Shown here piece by piece: positions 49,729-62,360 of a stretch of DNA of 64,000 nt. Position 1 is the first letter of the stretch. Each line of letters starts with the position of its first letter. The stretch lies in the NCBI GenBank assembly GCA_019095985.1, contig CM032667.1:41737217-41801216 (forward strand), written 5' to 3'. Both the position numbers and the translations under genes were made by a program. Source of the DNA: Streblospio benedicti. Its lineage: Eukaryota > Annelida > Polychaeta > Spionida > Spionidae. The notes beneath the pieces were generated by a model. It saw nothing but the letters and a program-made list of their open reading frames with translations, did no database searches and was not told the DNA's origin.

Positions 49729-50514
49729 ATGGCAAGTGACTGTGATACCCAAAGTGATGCTGTAAAATCACACAACGGAATGCAGAATGATGAGAAACCA
49801 TTCGTGTGTAGTGATTGTGGCAAGTGTTTTAGTAAGAAATTCACCTTCACCAGACACATGAAAATCCACACTAGGGTGAAAGAGCATCAGTGTGTAGTGT
49901 GTAAGAAATCATTCAGTCAAAGTGGGAATCTGACAAATCATATGAGAATCCACACTGGTGAGAAACCATTTAAGTGCAGTCAATGTGACAAGTGTTTTAC
50001 TAAAAGAAGCAACTTGACCAGTCATATGAGAATCCACAGTGGTGAGAAACCTTATAATTGTAGTGAATGCGACAAGTGTTTTAGTGAGAGTAGCACCTTG
50101 GCCAAACACATGAGAATCCACACCGGGGAGAAACTTTATCATGGTCATGAGTGTGGTGAATGCGGCAAGTGTTTTAGTGAGAATAGCAAATTGACCAGAC
50201 ACATGAGAATCCACATAGGAAAGAAAGAACATCATTGTACAGTCTGTGAGAAATCATTCAGTCAAAGTGGAGATCTAACAAGACATATGAGAATTCACAC
50301 TGAAACATTTTACGAGTGTAGTCAATGTGGCAAGTGTTTTAGTGACAGTGGCAACTTTACCAATAACATGAGAATCCAGACTGGGGAGAAGGAATATCAG
50401 TGTATAGAGTGTGAAAAATCCAGGGCCACAAATAGGAAAAAAAATCATACGTCTTGTCCATATGACGGGTATAGTGAAAAATATACCCGTCCTAAGATTT
50501 ACACGTCCAAATGA
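49729..50514 (+). CDS. C2H2 zinc-finger protein, 3' end interrupted
   Basis: A single open exon of 261 codons starting ATG after AATTTACG. Seven C2H2 fingers lie at residues about 25-47, 53-75, 81-103, 109-131, 140-162, 168-190 and 195-217, most joined by TGEKP-type linkers, indicating sequence-specific DNA binding in the nucleus. Finger 7 is degenerate (NNMRIQ in place of the two zinc-binding His). Finger 8 starts YQCIECEKS at residue 223 and is then cut by a 243-bp MITE; the last ~31 residues are read from that insertion. No KRAB, BTB or other effector domain precedes the fingers. Remains of more fingers lie downstream, so the ancestral protein was longer. An AATAAA lies at 51001-51006. Confidence 0.85.
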   Translation: MASDCDTQSDAVKSHNGMQNDEKPFVCSDCGKCFSKKFTFTRHMKIHTRVKEHQCVVCKKSFSQSGNLTNHMRIHTGEKPFKCSQCDKCFTKRSNLTSHMRIHSGEKPYNCSECDKCFSESSTLAKHMRIHTGEKLYHGHECGECGKCFSENSKLTRHMRIHIGKKEHHCTVCEKSFSQSGDLTRHMRIHTETFYECSQCGKCFSDSGNFTNNMRIQTGEKEYQCIECEKSRATNRKKNHTSCPYDGYSEKYTRPKIYTSK

Positions 50515-50663
50515 ACAAACATCATGTAAAAACAATTGAAACTGATTTCTGGGATGATGAGAATATATGTCCATAGGTCGAGTATCTAAAGTTTTTTACC
50601 CATGTTAACAACACAGATACCCATCTCGGACGATAGGACAGGTACTTTATATACTTGGCTCTG
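50421..50663. mobile_element. Small hAT-like MITE inside zinc finger 8
   Basis: The ends are imperfect inverted repeats, CAGGGCCAC at the left and CAGAGCCAA read back from the right. The flank GAAAAATC (50413-50420) is echoed by GAAATC (50664-50669), consistent with an eroded 8-bp target duplication. Finger coding resumes directly at KSFSHNSNLNTH after it. Inside is a perfect 10-bp-arm hairpin (50464-50473 and 50482-50491, 8-nt loop). Confidence 0.6.
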
Positions 50664-51600
<937 letters not shown>

Positions 51601-51609
51601 CATGCCGAG

Positions 51610-53590
51610 ACGTTAACTGTTATTACTCAACATCACTTTTCCAAAATTGTGACAGGATACTTAGATAATATGCATAATTTCTACCTCTTTGACAAATTTA
51701 ATAGTCAAGATTTCAAGTAATTCTGAGCCAATCAACTAAAGACGTCCTGTTGAAATATCTAAATAACTAAATTTCTCTTAAACTTCTCTGAATAGGACAG
51801 ATACTGAGGAAGGAGGGGGAGGGGCGGGGGGGGGGGGGGGGCAATGACACAATTACAATCCTGGAGTCACAGTGTTTGCATTATGACTCTACACTCTTAA
51901 CAAAGATAAACAGATTTGTTATCGAAATATTGAGTTATTAGTACTGTATATATTTGTAAATTGTGACAGCTGTTGGTATGAAGGAAGTACTGTATTATAC
52001 TAAATAACTAACTTGTAACTTTATTATGGAGCAATAAACTGTTTTGTAGATATGTTGTTAAATTTATGTATTTTACAAACTTCAAAAAGTTTTATCACAG
52101 ATTATGGTTTAACAATGTCATGATGTAAAGTAGAATTTTTGATACGATAATCCATCAATACTTTTACTCAAATAGCCTTCTGACCTTGGTTAAATGGTAG
52201 TATTGAAAATCTAAAATGTGAATTAATTCATTTATGTGAAGGCCTCTTTCTCCATTTTTATTTTATAGCCAATAGTTGGTTGTATAGCTATAGTAAAACA
52301 TTTGAAATTCTTAAAATATGAGTTCTTTATTTCTCACTTAAAATATATAGACGTAATTACAACTCTGTAAAATTCATCCTATCTAATTGCCATTTTACTC
52401 CAAAATTTTGTAAGTAATCATAATATCTGAAATTTATGCAGTTTTATGTAATCACTAATTATGGCAGCCATAGAGTTACAGGCTGTCCAGAAATTATCAT
52501 TTTCACGCCCATTGTTTTAATTCAGTATCCATGTATCAAGTTAACCACAAATACGTGGCTTAGTCTTTGTGTTTCCCATAGACTATAGTATAGATTAAGA
52601 TCGATACTGCCATATGTATTTGGTTAGTATCAAGTCTACCTGTATAAGCTATCCTTTTCTGCTATAAGATTACTGTAAAATTAGAATATTAAATTTCTAT
52701 TAATGGCTATTAAATTTTACGATTTTCATCTGTAAGTTATTTTGTGACTATTTAAATTTGTGAGTTTGGTCCATCCTGGACCTACTTTACATAGGCTATT
52801 AATGTTTGCTGACTATTCAAATTTGCCTAAACTTGCCTACCCATGAAATTTGCAAATTAAATCGTGCACAAACATTTCTAGTTTTACAGTAACTTTATTT
52901 TCATGAATCTGTTTTATCTGCTGCAATATACTGACATAATACCAATTTACTGTAGTGTATGGATTAATGTTGATCGCGTGATATTGCACTGGGATTAGTA
53001 TCATATAGTCTTTCTGAATGTTCCAGTTCATTGGGTTTGCATGCCACTAGGCCAGGAGGTCACAAGGCAGAGATGTGTGAATTCAACCCTCCTTTTTGCC
53101 AAATCAACAAACTACCTAGACTAAACCTTTCAGTAGTTTTGCTTGGTGTTTCACTTTAACACATAAGCCAATATGATCATGTTACCAAGTGCTTTATACA
53201 GTAGGTGTACAGTGTGTAGACATCAAAATCCCACCTGAAATTCATTTATTCAATCCATAAAGATACCCAAATTTTATTGTAAATTATATATTTAGAATGG
53301 AATTTGGGCTTATGCTAACTTAACTTAAAATTAACATTAGACTGATGGCTTTGCCCATGAATATCATCGTTTTTCGCACTGACTTATACTGTGTATAACA
53401 AAAATATATAATATTACAGTGGAAATTCATCTATTCCCATTCTCCCCATTCTGCTGGTTACAGGTGTCTGTTGTCCACTGTAAGAACTTTTGCTCCATCT
53501 GGGCCCATCTGACCAGGCCATCAGTGTGAATATGTTTGGAAATGTCTGACGATGTGGTACTTGGTCGCCGGTGTTCAATCTCGGAGAGCG
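51610..53590. other. AT-rich intergenic DNA
   Basis: No gene recognised. It holds a G-rich run at about 51818-51841 (an unbroken G tract of some 19) and otherwise low-complexity AT-rich sequence. Confidence 0.5.
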
Positions 53591-53603
53591 TTCCTTAAGC
53601 TTT

Positions 53604-53830
53604 TCACCAAGATAGATAGGATGTAGTTAGTCTACATCCTATCTGGTATACTGGTCCTAGAGCTTTGTCTTTGTCTAGTGGATCCTTTGGACAGACAAGG
53701 ATCTGGCGAAGAGTATTCACTAGCTTAGAATACACGGACTTACCATACTGTTTCATAACCCGGCGGATATCTTCAGACACACCCTTTACATAAGGTATAA
53801 TCACAGTGGGTGTTTTTTTTCCTGTACCTT
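53604..53830 (-). mobile_element. Penelope-like retroelement fragment
   Basis: About 66 codons read IIPYVKGVSEDIRRVMKQYG, NTLRQILVCPKD and GPVYQIGC, the region between reverse transcriptase and GIY-YIG endonuclease in Penelope-like elements, where PYVKG, NTLR, HPKD and VYQI are conserved. Nothing of the reverse transcriptase core or the endonuclease is present. A perfect inverted repeat (53614-53626 and 53632-53644, 5-nt loop) overlaps its end. Confidence 0.65.
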
Positions 53831-54780
53831 CATTGACTACATATTGTCCACACAGAGTCTATTTTCTACAATATTATGAGGTCTTCTTCAACAAGATACA
53901 AAGAGGATGATTTCCAATTGCACATCTTTTTTATAATAAAAATCAGTCATCTTTGTATCTAAGTTTAGCCGAGAAGTTAGATGTGGAGATCAATGTTCAA
54001 TGGGTCTCAGCTGTTCTCAGTTGTTTTGACGATGTATAGGCATAGCTAAAGTCAGCCGATGAGACATGAGAAGCGGCGAGAAGGGCAGCTTGAGGGACGA
54101 GTGACGAGCATTAGGGACAATTGCCTCTCAAACGGCCTCTAAATCAGCTGATTTCACAACATGAGATACTATTAAATCTGCGCATTGAGGGACGAATTCC
54201 CCCCTATTAGCTCCTAGTGGCCCAATAGCACCTGCTAGCGCGGGCACTCATTCGGTCTTTTGGAGCACTACAATTGTCCGTAATTGCAACACATCTCATT
54301 TCTAATCGCCTGAACCTTGCCTCAAACCTACGGCCGAGAGTGGCTCCAATGGAAAGTAGGCCAGTTCTCCGGCGATTTTGTGTGCTCTTGGCACAACAAT
54401 CGGCCACATTAGAATTTGAACAAATCTGCCATGCTCGTTTGATGGTGAAATGGAGGTATTACAAATTTATTACACTGACTAGTTACATAGTTTATACATC
54501 AGAATATTTTTATTTCGCATATTACAAAAACGTTAGAAAGACCAAATATGATTAATGTCATACCTATGTTTGCATTATGATTATGATTATGAATTTCTTT
54601 CTTGATTTTTTTTCATGAAATTCTATGTTCACGAGCCTACTGTAACATGAGGTCCTAACTTTAAATATTATGTTCATTAAAATATCAAATTGCATTAGTA
54701 CAAAATCTATTACTAATCACAATCAAATGAGCGTCAATACAATACCAAGCTTTTACAGATGTCTATATGGTAAAGTATAG

Positions 54781-57700
54781 TTAGAGGTTAACTTTATTTG
54801 ATTCTTTCTGTAAAGCCAGTCTAATGTCCTTGCGGAGTATTTTCCCTGCAGGAGACTTGGGAATGGTTTCCACAAACTGCACACCGCCACGCAATTTTTT
54901 GTAAGGGGCCATGTTATCTGAAATGGTTAAATATACATACACGTATTATTTGTATGTATTATTTGCCATATGATTGAAAACATAAAATTCCTTTAGGTAA
55001 TTATTTTCATCATTGAAATCCATTCAATTAATGTGTAGACATCGGATGTAATGAAATTATGCAAGTTCTCCTGTATGTATTAAATAGTTAATTTTTGCTA
55101 TACACTACAATCAAGCCACCTGCAACATATTTCTGTAAGTCTTCCTCCGTGGCCCTCTGGCCGGGCTTGAGGACGACCCAGGCGAGTGGCAGCTCCCCAG
55201 CCACGGGGTCTGGCCGCCCCACCACCGCCACGTCCGCCACTGCCGCGTGTGTGAGCAGGTGAGCCTCCAGCTCGGACGGCGCCACCTGCAGGGCACAGAG
55301 AGGTTGCATCATATTTTATACATGATATTGCAAATGGAACTTTATAAAGACCTGGTATATGAAGCAACATGGTGAAACCTCTGTTTATGATGTATACAAT
55401 CTAATGTGTTTTCCCCCAAGTTTGCTTGTGGATACAACTATATTCTTCTCTCTCTCTCTTTTCATTGGCAAGCAAGCTCCTACCCATTATTAATTTACTA
55501 TATTGACATAGCTGAAGACATCTCCTTCCATTTGACTATATCAATATAGTGGGTAGGAGCTTGCTTGCCATTGAAAAGGGAGAGAGAAGAATATAGTTGA
55601 TGTATACCACATATGCACAGCGACTGCGGCGTTGCACACAGACTCTGAGATGGAATGCATTTGGTCTAATGGCTGTAACTTCAAAACTAGACGCATATGT
55701 TGTTGTTGACTCATTCAATAAATAGGCCATTATGTTTTGTATGATATTGCACATGGAATTCTAATTAAAGAGGCAAGATAGGAAGATGTTTGATGATGAA
55801 ACATGTTGAAACTGTCATTCCGTATGAATAGAAAATATATAGCTACACCCAATCGAACTTAATAGAACCATACACGATTTGAATTGTAATAAAACAGGCA
55901 AGAGCAAATTGCATTTTGCTGATATATATCTAAACTACTTCATTCAATAGCATGGTGGAAATTCATGTATACTGGATCTTGTAGGCAGACATATATATCA
56001 AATTGGTAAACAGGATAATTAAGTTCTAATGATTACTTTGAGCTTTAATCATTGTGATCAAGATAGAAGATACTATTGATGAAAGCCGAAAGCAATAATT
56101 TGAACTGAATTATCCTGTTTAACTATGAAATATATATGTTTGTCTACTTCATTCAAATCAACACATGCCATTTTTTTCTCACCTGGAGTCCATTGTACTT
56201 GATGAGTTCCTTCAGGCGGTCCACGAGGTAGAGACACTCATTCTCGTCGTAATAGCCTATGTCGCCCGTGTGCAGCCAGCCAGACTCGTCGATGGTGGCT
56301 GCGGTTGAACCAGCGTCACCTAGATATCCCGTCATCAGCATGGGACTCTTTATACACAGCTCTCCTTCTGTGTTGACACCAACCTCTTTGCCTGTCTCAG
56401 TGTTTATGAACTGAGTAGAAAAATAATCAAAATGGACAGTCGGTGTGAATGATGTTTATTTCAAAGCACAGACAGTTTTTTTTTTTTTTTTTTTTTTTTG
56501 GGGGGGGCAAGTATATCTCGTCTCTCCAAATATTTTTAGACAATTGTAAGACCTGCGTGGCAAACTCTTACATGGAAATTGAGCATCCCGATAACCAGCG
56601 GGTCCAGAACTGTCTACCATTAAGACAGATTGCTGCTCTACATATTCGTATTAGTAACAGTTTGGTAGCAGATATGGGAAGGGGCAGCCTCCTTGGCCCT
56701 CTTCCAACAGCATTTTCATAATTTCATCCATGTCTTGGCAGCGTTGGCTCTCAGAGTGCTGGCTTTCCACACACGATTTGCCTCACTGGGCCTATAATTT
56801 GTTTCAAAATATTGGAGGGGCTCAAAGTATCTCTACCCCATTTCAAACTCCATAAAAGATTGAACTGTTTCAAAATAATTGTTTACTCTGCATTATAGTA
56901 AAGCTCCTTCCAATTAACAAATCCTCTATCTTTGGGTGGGTGGGGTGGGTGGGGGGAGGGCATCTTTGGTTACAAAGGAAGCAATAACGTTCACCTAGTA
57001 TCACTATGACCTTCCTATTTCTTACCTTCACAGTAACAGATGGTAACAATATTCCTATACTTCCAGGTTTTGTGGGTTTACAGAGATGTTCATATTTCAG
57101 ATCAGGAGTTATTGCAAGTCCAGCTGTACACTCAGTTAGACCATAAGCTGGAAGCAGATAGCGTACTGGTTATTGATAAAAAGAAAGGCGAATATTCATT
57201 TGGCATTTACTGTCATGGATACTGAATAAGATTATGTTTAGGGACTTAGTCATTAGATTTATTAGTCATTTTGTACATTTTGATTAATACGTTGAAGAAA
57301 ATGAAAATATCAATCGGGTGTCAGATTATGAATATATTTGTCATACATACACGGTCAGATCTTGGTTTGGGGAAAATGGGATGGGGCAAGCGGTGGTTAT
57401 TATATATCTCGTAGCTCACAAATATGCCAAACACGTGATCAAAAAACTGGTTTCGGTGGTGATCATGGGGGAGATGTAAGGTGGGAGCAGCAGACTTCTT
57501 ACATCTGTTCTGTTTGTCACACTATTGGTGAGGATCCCGTGACTTCTCATCAACTTCCAACAATGCATATGTTCTATCAGACCACGTATGAGTTATATGA
57601 GTTTCTCATTATTTGCTCAAAAGCATATGAAAGAGTACGTGAAGTTAATACTCAACCCATTGTCTGAAGTACACTTCGCCATACATAATCCAACGTATGT

Positions 57701-60700
57701 GCAAGTTCTCATGACTTCACATTTATATCTTCAATAAAACTTATTAGGCCTTTCCGACTTTGGTCTTTTACGAAAGAAGGTTACTGGCAACTTTGCAAGC
57801 TTTCATGCGTACAAAACACAAATGGCGTGGGTACGACCCTCCCACTTCTGAAAACCTGGATATGCCAGTGGCATGCCTTATCTGTCATACCTTGTCTGAA
57901 GTACACGTGACCTCCCTTACTTTGTTTGAAGTGCACTGACCTATCATACCAAGATGTGTGTGCGTGCGCGTGTGCGTGCGCGTGTGCGTGTGACATCTTC
58001 TCATACTTTCATTGTACAAAACCCATCAAGTTCTGTATGTGCATCCCCGCCCCTTTCTGCAAACCTGGATTTGCCAGTGTCTAACCTTGTCTGAAGTGCA
58101 CGTGACCGCCCATCTGCTCGTTTATCTCAGCCTCCACATCCGGTGAGAGTGCTGCAGCCCCACTCACGATCTGCTTCACACATGACATGTCATACTTTTT
58201 CAAGAGGCCTGATTTGGCCAACCGAACAGCCACTGGTGGAACAACATGGATAATGTCCATCTACAGCATAAGAAGGGCATTATTGCAACAACTCTTTAAC
58301 GTGTCAAAATGATTTATCATACAAACGGAATTTTTAGAATATTGATGCGCCATCGATTTATTGTTGGATTGCTATTTCTGCTTATATTATATATGTGCGT
58401 GTATGTCTGGATGTTCGTCTGTGTGGATAACTGTCTGTGTATGTCAGCATGAGTGTTTTGTGTGTGTGTGTGGGGGGGTAGGTGTAAATTTGTAAATGAT
58501 TGAAGATACCATCATTTCAAATCAAACCTTCCGTATACAGTCATCAGAGTTAACATTCAAAACAAAGCTCCCTACGAAAAGACCAAAGACAAACCCACCT
58601 TGTATTCCCGTACTAAGTCTAGATACATTTCCAAATCAAACTTTGGCATAATGAAGTTTTTGGACCCAGTGATTACGCCTAGCATGAGCAGACCCATGCC
58701 CATTATATGTGCAAGAGGCATGAAGACCAGGACAGCCTCCTCACTAACAAGCCGGAACTCCGGACTTGACCTGGAAAAGAAATGCAAGAGTGACCAAATT
58801 ATTTTGTTTATTATACCCCTGGACACGACCTTGCATTAGATATCATATCAATGAACAGCAATTTCATAAATACTTCATTAAAGACAGTTATAAACCAGCA
58901 TAATTACAGTGTTGCACATATTATATTCATGTTGCGGTGTGGGAGCTGCACAGCCTTGGGCAGGCCTGTGGTGCCGCTCGAGTACAGGATCACAGCCGTG
59001 TCCTTGACTGGATCGATTTGGAGCGAAGCGATGGAGGGTAGACTGATCCCTTGGGAGGGACCGGAGATGAGGTCAGCCAGACTTAGACAACCGGCGTACG
59101 GGCTGAAGCTGATGATGGTCTGAAATCAGAATGACGGGATTTTAAGTGTAGTGAGCACAGGAACGTTGAAATAAGTATAATGTTAGTATTAGAATCATAC
59201 TAAATGTTTCAGACATTTAATAAATAATAGTTTGAATAAATACCCCCAAGTCGGTGCTGGTAGCGCCGGACACTGCATGCTGAGCAGTGATAGAGTTGGT
59301 GAATAAAACTGTGCAGCCTGTTCTTTTGATCTCTCTTGTCACATCATCTGATAGCATTTAAGAAAAGAGTGTGTTACGTTACGTATCACAAGCAACTCAC
59401 GATATGCATATTTTTCAGCTAACATATACCACGTCACAGTCTTTCTTCTTCACTCATATAAATGTGTAAAAGTTCTTCTTATCTAAAATATCCACGTATC
59501 ACCGTGATATTAGATTGCTACATCATGAATATATTACTACTAACACTACACCAGTTGGTCAGCGTGATCCCAACCATTCACAGTGACATTCCTTACTTGA
59601 AATGGCCATGGGATTCAGCAGTGCAACAACGGCCCCGAGCCTCCAGATGGCGCACAAGGCCACCTCGTACTCAGGACAGTTGGTGCTATACACAATCACA
59701 ACGTCCCCGCGCGTCACACCAAGAGACAGGAGGTGCGAGGCGAGACTCTCGGCCGCCGCTCGCAGCCGGCCGTACGTCCACGAGGTGCGGGTGTCCGTGT
59801 CCACCTGCAGGGCGAGCCACACGTACTTCATGGCAACTTTATCTAGTGTACATGTATGTACGATGCATGAGTTTTGAAGCTCATCGTTAGAGGCATGCCT
59901 GTATTCATTTGGTATGGCTTGTCTAATTTGACAGAAAATGTAATATATTTGGAATGTCTGCTCAAACTTATGGCTCACAGCAATGTCATGACTTTCAACA
60001 AGCTGGTAACGACACTCTCAAGAATATTCTGTAGGAAATACGTGCGAAACAAATGAATTCTTATGGCATCTCCAATACAAACTATGTGTTGTAAATGCAA
60101 ACTCGAGAAAAACCACCACAATTCCTTTGAAGTACAGTGATAATGTGGGGTGGGAAATCTCATACTTACGATGTTAAATACATGGTTAACCATTCATGAA
60201 ATTCATGGGTTTTTACAAGGCCTTTTGAAGTAGGGCATTTCTAGCCTATATTTAAGTTATGTCAATGGCCTTAATCATCATCAAGTGAAATCTACACTTT
60301 ATATGTTGTTGTGATTTTAAATTATGTGTTAATAAGTTGTAACTCTAATTTTAAAATCCTCAGTTTACACATTAAATTTTATCTGAACTATAATCTACAA
60401 TTCACTTGTGTAATGTGCCAATAAACATTAGAATACATGTATTTATATATAAATATAAGTATAATCACACATTATTCATTACGAAACTCGCTGAGCAACA
60501 TATTTGTTATAATTTTAGAGCGCAATTATTAAGGATCATTGAATTCTTGTACTTGGTTTGTCATATTATTTATATTAATATGAGATTACTGGAAAAAATA
60601 ACACATTAATTACTTACCAGCGCAATGCGATCTTCATATTTTTCCAATGAATTCCATATGACGGATGGAAGATCGCCTTCAAAATATGGAGGTTGCTTTA

Positions 60701-60719
60701 CACGACTTTGAATAACCAT
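54781..60719 (-). CDS. 4-coumarate:CoA ligase / luciferase-like acyl-CoA synthetase, complete
   Basis: Ten exons in gene order: 60618-60719, 59597-59804, 59244-59347, 58908-59119, 58599-58770, 58086-58260, 57026-57147, 56183-56410, 55120-55285 and 54781-54917. All junctions are GT/AG and in phase; the total is 1626 nt, 541 residues plus stop, the usual size for this family. ANL motifs appear in order: [12 protein letters not shown] (phosphate loop), [44 protein letters not shown] (hinge) and [13 protein letters not shown] with the catalytic lysine. The family adenylates a carboxylic acid with ATP and transfers it to CoA; the substrate cannot be read from sequence. The start is the first Met of exon 1 ([19 protein letters not shown]). 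The C-terminus NKVNL is not a classical peroxisomal SKL. An AATAAA is embedded in the last codons (Asn-Lys). Confidence 0.95.
55435..55599. repeat. Foldback MITE-like repeat in intron 8 of the acyl-CoA synthetase
   Basis: Arms of about 50 bp: CAACTATATTCTTCTCTCTC through GGCAAGCAAGCTCCTACCCA, mirrored at 55549-55599, around a 60-bp spacer. Non-coding. Confidence 0.75.
55981..56147. repeat. Second foldback repeat in intron 8
   Basis: Imperfect arms of about 45 bp, left GTAGGCAGACATATATATCA and right reading back GTAGACAAACATATATATTT, both containing AAACAGGATAATT. Unrelated in sequence to the foldback 0.4 kb away. Confidence 0.65.
56477..56507. repeat. Poly-T/poly-G tract
   Basis: A run of T directly followed by a run of G in intron 7; it underlies the open frame at 56449-56721, which I do not regard as a gene. 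Confidence 0.9.
57338..57667 (+). other. Unrecognised 109-codon open frame in intron 6
   Basis: It reads on the plus strand, opposite the acyl-CoA synthetase, with a CSVC pair and a [12 protein letters not shown] stretch. I recognise no family. It may be a mobile-element remnant or chance. Confidence 0.2.
57851..57915 (-). repeat. Duplicated 3' end of exon 6 with a decoy splice donor
   Basis: About 60 bases (AACCTGGATATGCCAGTG, then CTTGTCTGAAGTACACGTGA) repeat 58060-58111, which spans the end of exon 6 and its donor. On the minus strand the repeat reads ...TTCAGACAAG|GTATGA, a good donor site inside the intron. A weaker third echo lies at about 57922-57945. Confidence 0.6.
57954..57993. repeat. 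Alternating GTGCGC tract
   Basis: About 40 bases of strictly alternating purine-pyrimidine (GTGTGCGTGCGCGTGTGCGT), a potential Z-DNA-forming stretch in intron 6. Confidence 0.7.
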
Positions 60720-61980
60720 GTTGTTTTTGTAAAACTAGAATGTCATGTGAAAAAGTGACCTATATCATGCAAAGAGCTTAATACACTGTGTAGTTAGTCT
60801 TGATAGGCTCGTTTTGCATATAAATGTAAATAGGCCTCTGAATCACATGACTTAGTTTACTTCTTGCACCATTGATGTAATCAACATTGGTATGAATGAA
60901 TAGGCATTATCTGAAACAGCCGCAGCATTTTTTTTTGTAAAGTAAGATTTTATGTGTATTGAAACTGTGGTAAAATTACAAAAATGTTAACATTTTGTGC
61001 AACATAGATGGCCTCTCTACTAGGTCAAAATTTGTTGACTACTCCGTCATGTTTCCCAGAAATCTGCACAGAAATAAGGGACCCTTCCTCCAACATTTCC
61101 CTAAAACAATCAAACCTTTGTTCGCCGTGCTCGTTGTTGGCACGGCCAAAAAACGTTTAGACTAATACATTCACAACACGACTATTCATATACCCTTTTG
61201 GGTGTTTTCTCTCCACTACTTCAGTTTTAACATATATCTTTAAGACCTCATCGTGTCATAACAAGTCCGTTGAACTAAGTTAGAAGGTTGCGTTTCAAAC
61301 GATATTGAATCTCTGTTGGAATTGAAAACCCAATTGTCTAATGATGATGGCCCCAATAACATCGTCTGTACCTCACGGCGTCTATAAAAGGCTAAATTGT
61401 AGCATGTATAAAAGTATTTTGTAATAAGATCATCCTGCAATAAGTAATGGCCTCATTCAGCCCATGAGTCCCAGAAGACCACCCTGCATTAGCAGATTGT
61501 TTAGGGTCGCAGGGGAGGTGACAGGGAAAGTGTCTATGAGGTTGGTGGCGACGGGATACTTAACACTCACTCGCTAATGACACGAATGTTTTTTTTTTAC
61601 TTTGTTAACTAATTACAGGGGCTATCATTTATTATGCATATATGACGTGTGAAAAGGAAGCAGATCAGTACTCTTGTCGGTCAAACTATACCACTTACTG
61701 CTCATTGCTGTATTGGCTAAAACTGTATTAGTATATGGTCAATACAATAGATATCTATTATAGGATAAATATAAACTACTTTTGATACTGGAAAAAGTGA
61801 AAAACAACAACAACATGAATCCAATTTTGTACGAAACTCATTCAGTAGGGCTCTATAGGTGTGGCTCCAATCCAAGATGGCCCACACGTCTTATCCCATA
61901 AACAAGATTGCTGTCACCCGAAATATTAGATGATATTATTACTGAGGGTCTAGACGGGTGTGTGTGTGTGTGTGTGAGGG
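60720..61980. other. Upstream region of the acyl-CoA synthetase
   Basis: No open frame of note. A TATA-like word (CATTTATATGC on the minus strand, 60817-60827) lies about 100 bases before the start codon and is the only promoter-like signal I see. A short TG run lies at about 61959-61976. Confidence 0.35.
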
Positions 61981-61984
61981 TGTC

Positions 61985-62360
61985 CTGATCCCACTTCCCA
62001 CTTAAATTTTAGCCTACATGTATTTCCCACTTCCCACTTAAATTTTAGCTAATTTTCCACTTCCCACTTAATATTTTCATTTCCCACTAAAATGCATACA
62101 TTTAATGAGCATTTTGTTCACTTTTACTAAATATTATATTATTACGACCAATTTTAAATTGCTATAAATTTACGTGCATGACCCCCACTCGTGCATTTTA
62201 TTATAGTTTCCAACTAAAATAAGAATTTGTTCCCACTTAATTTGGGCAATTTCCCCACTTCCCACTTAATTGCTCAAATTCCCACTAACCACTTAATTTT
62301 TGCCAATTTCCCACATCCAACTTAATTCTAAGGCCATTTTCCACTAACCACTTAAAGGGC
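61985..62360. repeat. Degenerate TTCCCACTTAA minisatellite
   Basis: About a dozen imperfect copies of a CCCACTTAATTTT-type unit, dense at 61988-62095 and 62215-62355, separated by about 120 bases of other AT-rich DNA. No coding potential. Confidence 0.7.

Noticed and set aside
54207-54407. 66-codon minus-strand frame near the acyl-CoA synthetase end
   Set aside because: Falls in the block also present at 46885-47400, where the frame is not kept.
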